Assembly: GCA_903877135.1 (NCBI GenBank)
Contig: CAIRCN010000065.1
Coordinates: forward strand, 1-64,000
Length of the DNA stretch: 64,000 bases
Origin: an uncultured Opitutia bacterium
GTDB taxonomy: Bacteria; Verrucomicrobiota; Verrucomicrobiia; Opitutales; Opitutaceae
Direction of reading: 5' to 3'
The position numbers were made by a program, and so were the translations under genes. Of the stretch, positions 58,429 to 64,000 are shown in pieces (position 1 is the first letter of the stretch; the number at the start of each line of letters is the position of its first letter). The notes beneath the pieces are model-generated. The model made no database searches. It was not told the origin of the DNA and saw only the letters and a list, made by a program, of their open reading frames with translations.

Positions 58429-59909
58429 ACGCCGCCTCGTCCTTCGCCCTGCTGGCCAATGCCACCAGCCTCCCGTGGGCCGACGTGCCCGAGTGGCCCG
58501 TCGCCGATTTTGTGCGAGCCACCGCTGCCGAACTCGACCGCGGCGGCCGCCTCTGTGCCTGGTTCGGCGTCCCCGAGGGCGACGCCACGCGCCTCGTCGC
58601 CGTCGTCGCCTTCGACACCGACAACACCCTCGCCGTCGGCCGCAGTGCCCCCGCCACCAGCAGCTACCCGTCCCTCACCGTCACCCACCCGCAGGCCCAC
58701 CTCTTCGAGCGCGAAGTCTGGGAACAGCACGGCCTCACCCCCAAGGGCCATCCGTGGCTGAAACCCGTGCGCAGCAGCGCCGGCACCGCACCCGCCATGG
58801 GCGAATTTTTCCGCGTGGATGGACGCGAGGTCCACGAGGTCGCCGTCGGCCCCGTGCATGCCGGCATCATCGAGCCGGGTCATTTCCGCTTTCAATGCGC
58901 AGGCGAGGAAGTGCTGCACCTCGAGATCGCGCTCGGCTACCAGCACCGCGGCGTAGAGGCCGCGCTCGCCGGCGGCCCGCACCGCGCGACGATGAGTCAG
59001 ATGGAAACCGTTTCGGGCGACACCACCATCGCCCACGCCACCGCCTATGCCATGGCGCTGGAAGCGCTGGCCGGCACCGAGGCACCGCTGCGCGCCCAAT
59101 GGCTCCGCGCCGTCGCCCTCGAACTCGAGCGTCTTGCCAACCACGTCGGCGACCTCGGCGCGCTCGCCAACGACGTCGCGTTTCTCCCCACGGCCTCGGC
59201 CTGCGGCAAGATCCGCGGAGATTTCCTCAACCTCACCGCCCTGCTCTGCGGCAACCGCTTCGGCCGCGGCCTCGTCCGCCCCGGAGGCTGCCGCTTCGAT
59301 CTCGATCCCGAACGCAGCGCCCAACTCCTCGCCCGCTTGCAGACTGCCCTCACCGACAGCGAACAGGCCGCCACCTGGCTCTTCGACGCCGCCTCCGTAC
59401 GCGCCCGTTTCGAAAACACGGGCACCGTCACGCCGCAGCAGGCCGCCGCCCTTGGCCTCGTCGGACCCGCCGCCCGCTCCTGCGGCCTCGTGCGTGACGT
59501 GCGCTACGATCACCCCGCCGGCTGGTATCGCTTCGCTCAAGCCCCGCTCGCCGTGTGGCCAGACGGCGACGTTTACGCCCGCACCCGCGTCCGCTGGCTA
59601 GAAATCCAGCGCTCCGGCAAATTCCTCCTCGAGCAGCTCGCCGCCGCGCCCGAGGGCGAGATCCGCGACGCCACCCTGGCTCAGCCTGCACCCGACACGA
59701 TTGCCGTCGCACTCACCGAAGGCTGGCGCGGCGAAGTCTGCCACGTCGGCCTCACTGACGGCGCTGGCTGTTTCCGCCGCTACAAGATCACCGATCCCTC
59801 ATTTCACAACTGGGTCGGCCTCGCCCTCGCCCTGCGCAACCAGGCGATCTCCGATTTTCCCATCTGCAACAAGAGTTTCAACCTCTCCTACTGCGGCTTC
59901 GACCTCTGA
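58425..59909 (+). CDS. HyfG/NuoCD-like large subunit lacking NiFe ligands
   Basis: 494 residues. An N-terminal NuoC-like domain (about 1-115; VTHPQAHLFEREVWEQHGL, PKGHPWLKP) is fused to the NuoD/large-subunit domain (GPVHAGIIEPGHFRFQCAGE, EIALGYQHRGVEAAL). The first metal motif of NiFe hydrogenases (CGxC) is replaced by Ser197-Gly-Asp-Thr200 within ETVSGDTTIAHATAY. The C-terminal motif (DPCxxC) is replaced by FPICNKSFNLSYCGFDL with Cys481 and Cys490 eight residues apart. It therefore cannot hold a standard NiFe centre. This matches the Ehr group described between complex I and group 4 hydrogenases. Its reaction partner is unknown. Confidence 0.93.
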   Translation: MNAASSFALLANATSLPWADVPEWPVADFVRATAAELDRGGRLCAWFGVPEGDATRLVAVVAFDTDNTLAVGRSAPATSSYPSLTVTHPQAHLFEREVWEQHGLTPKGHPWLKPVRSSAGTAPAMGEFFRVDGREVHEVAVGPVHAGIIEPGHFRFQCAGEEVLHLEIALGYQHRGVEAALAGGPHRATMSQMETVSGDTTIAHATAYAMALEALAGTEAPLRAQWLRAVALELERLANHVGDLGALANDVAFLPTASACGKIRGDFLNLTALLCGNRFGRGLVRPGGCRFDLDPERSAQLLARLQTALTDSEQAATWLFDAASVRARFENTGTVTPQQAAALGLVGPAARSCGLVRDVRYDHPAGWYRFAQAPLAVWPDGDVYARTRVRWLEIQRSGKFLLEQLAAAPEGEIRDATLAQPAPDTIAVALTEGWRGEVCHVGLTDGAGCFRRYKITDPSFHNWVGLALALRNQAISDFPICNKSFNLSYCGFDL

Positions 59910-59914
59910 ACACC

Positions 59915-60736
59915 ATGCTAGCCCTCGACGCCCTCACCCATCGCCTGAAACGCGGCTGCGAGACCATGGCCTACCCGGACGGTCCGCCGCCTTCACTGCC
60001 CGACCGGCATGGTGGCGGCCTGCGTGTCGATGCCACAAAGTGTGCCGACGGCTGCCGCGCCTGCGTGCCCGTGTGTCCGACCGAAGCGATCACTCGTCCC
60101 ACTGGCCAAACCATTTCACTCGACCTCGGCCGCTGCATCTTCTGCGCGGAATGCGTCGCCGTCTGCCCACCGCACGCCATTACCCAGACCGGCGACCACC
60201 GGCTCGCCGTGAGCAACCGCGAGGCGCTCGTCCTAGGCGCGCCCGGCCTCGAGCAAGTTCGCCTCGCCGCCGCCCTCGACGAAAAACTCCGCCGGCTCTT
60301 CGGCCGATCGCTGCGCCTGCGCCAGGTCAGCGCCGGCGGCTGCGCCGCCTGCGAGGGCGACACCAACGTCCTCGGCACCATCGGCTGGGACCTCAGCCGC
60401 TTCGGCATTCAGTTTGTTGCGTCGCCGCGTCATGCCGACGGCCTGCTCATCACTGGTCCAGTTTCGAGGAGCATGGAGCTGGCGTTGCGGAAGACCTGGG
60501 AAGCGGTGCCCGCGCCCAAGATCGTCATCGCCGTCGGCGCCTGTGCCATTGCCGGCGGACCCTTTGTCGGCTACCCGGAGGTTTTGAACGGCGCTGCCTC
60601 CATCGTGCCCGTCGATCTCTACATTCCCGGCTGCCCGCCCCACCCGCTCACGATCCTCGACGGCCTCCTCCGCCTCCTCGGCCGCCTCGAAACCGACCGC
60701 GCCCCATCCCAACCGGACTCTACTCCCGCCAGGTGA
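59915..60736 (+). CDS. Fused ferredoxin (HyfH/NuoI-like) and NuoB-like (HyfI) small subunit
   Basis: 273 residues. Residues about 35-90 form a two-cluster 4Fe-4S ferredoxin. The first motif is spaced CADGCRACVPVCP (C-x3-C-x2-C-x3-CP, one residue more than usual) and the second is standard CIFCAECVAVCP. From about 125 the NuoB/small-subunit domain follows with GGCAACEGD, GPVSRSME, VGACAIAGGPF and YIPGCPPHP, giving the four cysteines of the proximal (N2-like) cluster. In E. coli these are two proteins (HyfH and HyfI); here they are one chain. It ends the operon and runs 17 nt into the convergent ruvC gene. Confidence 0.92.
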   Translation: MLALDALTHRLKRGCETMAYPDGPPPSLPDRHGGGLRVDATKCADGCRACVPVCPTEAITRPTGQTISLDLGRCIFCAECVAVCPPHAITQTGDHRLAVSNREALVLGAPGLEQVRLAAALDEKLRRLFGRSLRLRQVSAGGCAACEGDTNVLGTIGWDLSRFGIQFVASPRHADGLLITGPVSRSMELALRKTWEAVPAPKIVIAVGACAIAGGPFVGYPEVLNGAASIVPVDLYIPGCPPHPLTILDGLLRLLGRLETDRAPSQPDSTPAR

Positions 60737-61298
60737 AGGCGTGACAGAGCGCCACGCCCGCGGCGTCGGCTTCGTCAAGCGCCAGAGTCCGGCCGTGGCC
60801 CAGCAGCGACATCACGGTGCGAGCCATCTGCTCCTTGCTCGCGCGGCCCGCTCCCACCACCGCCTGCTTCACGCGCAGCGGCGCGTACTCGAACACCGGC
60901 AGTCCCCGCAACGCCGCCGCCGAAATGGCCGCACCACGCGCCGCCCCGAGGATCTGCGCCGTCTGGAAATTCTGCACGAAGATCGTCTGTTCCAACGCCA
61001 CATGCCGCACGCCGCCACCGTCGAGAAACTGCGCTACTGCCCGATGGATTTCGCCCAGCGCGTGCGCCATCGGCAGCTTCGCCGCGACCTTCACCGTTTG
61101 GCAGCGCAGCAGCACGGGCTGCCGGCCCGGCGTGAACTCGATCAGCGCGAGGCCGCTGCCGCGCAGCGACGGATCAATGCCGAGCACGCGCCCCGCAAAC
61201 GGAATCCGCTGTGCCGAGGGCACGACCGCTCCCGTCGCCGGCACGTTGCGGCCCTCGAGTTTCGCCTTCCACATGTCCCTGACGGATGTGCGCGCCAT
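60720..61298 (-). CDS. ruvC: Holliday-junction endonuclease RuvC
   Basis: 192 residues. It has VLGIDPSLRGSGLALIEF (first catalytic Asp), VALEQTIFVQNFQTAQILG (Glu region), and LDEADAAGVALCHAF (C-terminal Asp pair). The first 38 residues are an extra basic N-terminal extension not typical of RuvC; a later start is possible but no better candidate was seen. It resolves Holliday junctions with RuvAB, which are not in the window. Confidence 0.93.
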   Translation of the reverse strand: MARTSVRDMWKAKLEGRNVPATGAVVPSAQRIPFAGRVLGIDPSLRGSGLALIEFTPGRQPVLLRCQTVKVAAKLPMAHALGEIHRAVAQFLDGGGVRHVALEQTIFVQNFQTAQILGAARGAAISAAALRGLPVFEYAPLRVKQAVVGAGRASKEQMARTVMSLLGHGRTLALDEADAAGVALCHAFTWRE

Positions 61299-61300
61299 GT

Positions 61301-62038
61301 TTAGAAGAGCAGTTTTAAACCGGCCGCCGCCGCCAAGGCCAGCGCGAGATTCTCAAACAATTTCTGGTCGATGCGGCGCAGCACGAGGCGACCGAGCAGC
61401 GCGCCCGCCAGCACCGCCGGCGCGAGCCAAAGGTTGATCGCGAAGCTCGCGGCGTTGATCAGCCTGAGGTGGACCATGAACGGCACCTTGAACCAGTTCA
61501 GGAGCAGAAAGAACACGGCCCCGGTGCCGACGAACTCCATTTTTGGCAGCCGCATGGCGAGCAGGTAGATCACCATCAGCGGCCCGGCCGCATTGGCCAC
61601 GAGAGTCGTGAAGCCGGCGAGCACGCCGATCGTCGGCGCAAACCACCAACCGTGCTCGCCCTCGTCGTCGACCACGCCGCGCCGCCGGGCCAGATGCACT
61701 GCGAGGAGGGCGAAGATGATCACGCCGATCAGCACCTGTGCCTGCCGGTCGTTGATCCTGCCGAGCGCGAAATAGCCGACGACGACCCCGGCGGCGGCCC
61801 ACGGAAAGAGCCGCCACAAAAACCGCCATTGCGCGTGCTGCCGATACGACGCCACCGCGACCAGATCGCCGCAGATCAGGAGCGGCAGCACGATTCCCGT
61901 CGCCTGTCGCGCCGGCATGATCTGCGCGAAGATCACCACGAAGAGCATGCCGAGTCCGGCGATGCCGGTCTTGGAAACGCCCACGAGCAGCGCCCCTACG
62001 ACCGCCAGCGCCCATTGCCAGGGTTCGAGATGCATCAT
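61301..62038 (-). CDS. TauE/SafE-family permease
   Basis: 245 residues, seven to eight helices. It has [21 protein letters not shown] and [23 protein letters not shown], the two inverted-repeat signatures of TauE/SafE (DUF81) anion exporters, which handle sulfite, sulfoacetate or similar. Its ATG 62038 overlaps the recF stop by 4 nt, and its stop lies 2 nt before the ruvC start, so recF, this permease and ruvC form one transcription unit. The link with repair genes is probably accidental. Confidence 0.88.
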   Translation of the reverse strand: MMHLEPWQWALAVVGALLVGVSKTGIAGLGMLFVVIFAQIMPARQATGIVLPLLICGDLVAVASYRQHAQWRFLWRLFPWAAAGVVVGYFALGRINDRQAQVLIGVIIFALLAVHLARRRGVVDDEGEHGWWFAPTIGVLAGFTTLVANAAGPLMVIYLLAMRLPKMEFVGTGAVFFLLLNWFKVPFMVHLRLINAASFAINLWLAPAVLAGALLGRLVLRRIDQKLFENLALALAAAAGLKLLF

Positions 62039-63123
62039 GGGCCGACCGGCTTTTCGGTAAACATGCCGTCGGCGACCTCAAAAACCTGCCACGGCCCGAG
62101 GGCCCCATCGGGCGGGCTCGTGCCGGTCGCGATCACCTGCGCCTCCGCATCAATCGTTCCCCAGAAGCGTCGCCGCCGCTCCGGGTCGAGTTCCCCCAGC
62201 ACATCGTCGGCCAGCAGCACTGGTCGCACGCCGCTCTTCGCCTGAAACCATGCCGCCTGCGCGATCCGCAGCGCCAGCACCAGTGAGCGCTGCTGCCCCT
62301 CAGACGCGAAATCCTTCGCTGCGGTGCCCCGCACGGCAAATTGAAAATCGTCGCGATGCGGCCCGATGAGCGTGGTGCGAAACTGGGCGTCGCGTGCCCG
62401 ACCCACTTCCAGCCGCGCCAGCAGTGCGTCCGACGAGGGCTCAGCGAAATTCGGCTCGTAGGTGAGCCCGGCCTTCTCGGTCTCGCCAGATATTTGACCG
62501 TAAGCGCTCTTCAGCGTCGCCGAGAGCGCCAGTAGTCCGGCGGCGCGGCGCGCGATCAGCTCGGCGGCGGCGGGGGCCAGTGTCTGCTCAAACGCTGCCA
62601 GTTGGCGCTCGTCTGCTCCGCCGCGTTTCAAGAGCGCATTGCGCTCGGCTAGCGCCCGCGAGAAGGTCTGCAACACGGCCAGATAACCGGCATCCATCGC
62701 AGCCAGTGTCAGATCGAGCCAGCGCCTGCGCCCGGCGGGCGAGCCGCGCACCAGCAGCATGTCCTGCGACGAAAACACGACCGTGGGAAACTTGCCGAGG
62801 TGGTCGGCCAGCCGCGTCACCCGCGCCGAGTCGCACCATAGCTCCCTGCCGTCGCGCCGGAGCTTGATCAACACATGCGCTTCGCCCAGCCGCTCGTGTT
62901 CGAGTTCGAAGCTTACTGCCGCCGCGGACTGGCCGTGCCCGACGAGGAGCTTGCTCTCCGCGGTGCGGAACGAGCGCAGTGCCGTGAGGAAACCGGCGGC
63001 CTCAAGCAGGTTGGTTTTCCCCTGGCCGTTCGCGCCCGCGAGGAATTGCTGCCGGCCGCTGAATTCGAGCCCGGCAAAAACGACGTTCCGAAAGTGGCGC
63101 AGAGTGAGTTTGCGAAGGCGCAT
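62035..63123 (-). CDS. recF: DNA replication and repair protein RecF
   Basis: 362 residues from ATG 63123 ([13 protein letters not shown]); the frame runs on to 63978 over gmhA antisense and was cut. It has Walker [21 protein letters not shown], a central coiled part, signature [18 protein letters not shown] and Walker [20 protein letters not shown]. RecF with RecOR loads RecA on gapped DNA. It is not next to dnaN or gyrB, unlike the common arrangement; here it heads a recF-permease-ruvC unit, divergent from gmhA across 66 nt. Confidence 0.95.
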   Translation of the reverse strand: MRLRKLTLRHFRNVVFAGLEFSGRQQFLAGANGQGKTNLLEAAGFLTALRSFRTAESKLLVGHGQSAAAVSFELEHERLGEAHVLIKLRRDGRELWCDSARVTRLADHLGKFPTVVFSSQDMLLVRGSPAGRRRWLDLTLAAMDAGYLAVLQTFSRALAERNALLKRGGADERQLAAFEQTLAPAAAELIARRAAGLLALSATLKSAYGQISGETEKAGLTYEPNFAEPSSDALLARLEVGRARDAQFRTTLIGPHRDDFQFAVRGTAAKDFASEGQQRSLVLALRIAQAAWFQAKSGVRPVLLADDVLGELDPERRRRFWGTIDAEAQVIATGTSPPDGALGPWQVFEVADGMFTEKPVGP

Positions 63124-63189
63124 GCGGCAGACTCCAGTTGCGGTGAATTTTCTGTCGCGGGCAAGCCCGCACCTGTTTTTGCTGGCGGC

Positions 63190-63747
63190 ATGACGTTTGA
63201 AGCCTCGCTCGCCGAATCGGTCCGCACTCTCCACGCACTGGCGGAAATTCGCCCCGCCATCGACCGCGCCGGCCAGATGATTGTCGACACCTTGCGGCAC
63301 GATAAAAAATTGCTCATCTGCGGCAATGGCGGCAGCGCCGCCGAAGCCGCACATTTCGCCACCGAACTCGTCGGGCGCTACCAAAAAAACCGCTCGGCGC
63401 TGCCCGCGATCGCGCTTTCCTCCGATGGCTCGCTCCTCACGTGCATCGGCAACGACTACGGCTTCGAGCAGGTCTTCGCGCGCCAAATCGCCGGCCTCGC
63501 GCATCCCGGCGACCTCGTCGTCGTGCTCTCCTCGAGCGGCAACTCGGGCAACATCCTCGCCGCGCTGCACGAGGCCCGGACGCAGAACATCGCCAGCCTC
63601 GCCTTTCTTGGACGCGGCGGCGGCAAGGCCAAAGGTCTGGCCACCTGCGAGCTGATCATCCCGAGCCAAAGCGGCGCCGCCTGCCAGGAAGCGCACTTGT
63701 TTCTCATTCACCATTTCTGCGAGCTGATCGACGCGGCGTTTACGTGA
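63190..63747 (+). CDS. gmhA: Sedoheptulose-7-phosphate isomerase (SIS domain)
   Basis: 185 residues from ATG 63190. It has [63 protein letters not shown] and a C-terminal [17 protein letters not shown], all GmhA-type. It isomerises sedoheptulose-7-phosphate to D-glycero-manno-heptose-7-phosphate for the LPS inner core. DiaA-type initiation regulators share the fold, so some doubt remains. It fits a Gram-negative cell. Confidence 0.9.
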   Translation: MTFEASLAESVRTLHALAEIRPAIDRAGQMIVDTLRHDKKLLICGNGGSAAEAAHFATELVGRYQKNRSALPAIALSSDGSLLTCIGNDYGFEQVFARQIAGLAHPGDLVVVLSSSGNSGNILAALHEARTQNIASLAFLGRGGGKAKGLATCELIIPSQSGAACQEAHLFLIHHFCELIDAAFT

Positions 63748-63775
63748 TCTGTATTCGGTTTTAGTCACTTGATTT

Positions 63776-64000
63776 ATGCGCCAACTCATCTCTAGTCTGC
63801 TCTTCGGCTGCCTGACAGTTCTCCCATCCACCCACGCCACCGAGCGGCCATCGGTTGAGACTTTTTTATGCGAGCCTGAATATCGCCTCCCGAAGTTGTC
63901 GCCCAGCGGAGGAACACTCGCACTCATCCTTCGCCGCGACTTCACAGACAGTATCGTGCTGCTGGATGTCGCGACCATGACACCCCGTCCGGCGCCGACA
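63776..64000 (+). CDS. Secreted protein, N-terminal part only (beta-propeller/S9-like)
   Basis: 75 codons from ATG 63776 to the window edge, still open. Signal peptide: [20 protein letters not shown], cleavage near HA-TER. It continues with [17 protein letters not shown] and [11 protein letters not shown], like the first blade of the WD40-type propeller of S9-family peptidases or TolB-like proteins (pattern 'LSPDGk.laf'). Too short to say more. Confidence 0.6.
   Translation, partial: MRQLISSLLFGCLTVLPSTHATERPSVETFLCEPEYRLPKLSPSGGTLALILRRDFTDSIVLLDVATMTPRPAPT

Noticed and set aside
50758..60736. Genuine hydrogenase-4 or formate hydrogenlyase operon
   Set aside because: The large subunit has no CxxC nickel-iron ligands, and no hyp maturation, formate dehydrogenase or maturation protease gene is present in the window.

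Overview
The window is a high-GC bacterial chromosome segment. It most likely comes from Verrucomicrobiota, near the Opitutaceae. The evidence is an N-terminally cut PEP-CTERM exosortase-sorted protein at the left edge, a GH3-family adenylating enzyme, a fused secDF beside yajC, a long speA arginine decarboxylase, an outer-membrane TonB receptor and a lipoprotein (so a Gram-negative envelope). This lineage call is inference from gene content; no rRNA or marker tree was available.

Layout. 1-2,000 is a gene-poor, decayed stretch with fragments, one small helical ORF and one clear intrinsic terminator. 2,092-5,184 holds a secreted TPR protein and a CBS-PAS-histidine kinase-receiver hybrid. 5,213-9,261 (minus) is a tightly coupled four-gene lipid/glycolipid operon (GT4, GT28/MGDG-synthase-like, diacylglycerol-kinase-like, LpxH-like phosphoesterase). 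It faces a divergent alpha/beta hydrolase plus GH3 pair (9,457-12,146). 12,264-16,666 has a Lys/Ala-rich basic protein, a lipoprotein phosphoesterase and a TonB receptor. 17,054-24,029 is housekeeping: tRNA-Arg, recJ, secDF-yajC, speA. 24,288-27,703 (minus) is a signalling operon: receiver-kinase, receiver, small ORF, GspE/PilB-type ATPase. 28,120-39,635 holds tRNA-Met and many single metabolic genes, plus murJ. 39,755-44,807 has a prenyl synthase, an FkbM methyltransferase and a gap-pgk-tpiA glycolytic operon. 44,955-50,536 holds a GH13 debranching-type enzyme, a histidine acid phosphatase, mnmA and a TPR lipoprotein.

The most interesting block is 50,758-60,736 (plus). It is an almost gap-free operon for a membrane complex built like formate hydrogenlyase/hydrogenase-4 and respiratory complex I: two tandem HyfB/NuoL-like pumps, a HyfC/NuoH-like subunit, a HyfE-like subunit, a HyfF-like pump, a NuoCD/HyfG-like large subunit and a fused ferredoxin/NuoB-like subunit. 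The large subunit lacks the CxxC motifs that bind the NiFe centre, so it fits the 'energy-converting hydrogenase-related' (Ehr) type rather than a hydrogenase. A predicted DNA-binding/PTS-EIIA fusion gene sits between the two pump paralogues, reached through a 29-codon mini-ORF. The block is followed by ruvC, a TauE-like permease and recF (minus), gmhA (plus) and a truncated secreted protein at the right edge.

A second genome-level feature is a family of short GTAGGG-headed double hairpins (REP/BIME-like) in at least three intergenic gaps.
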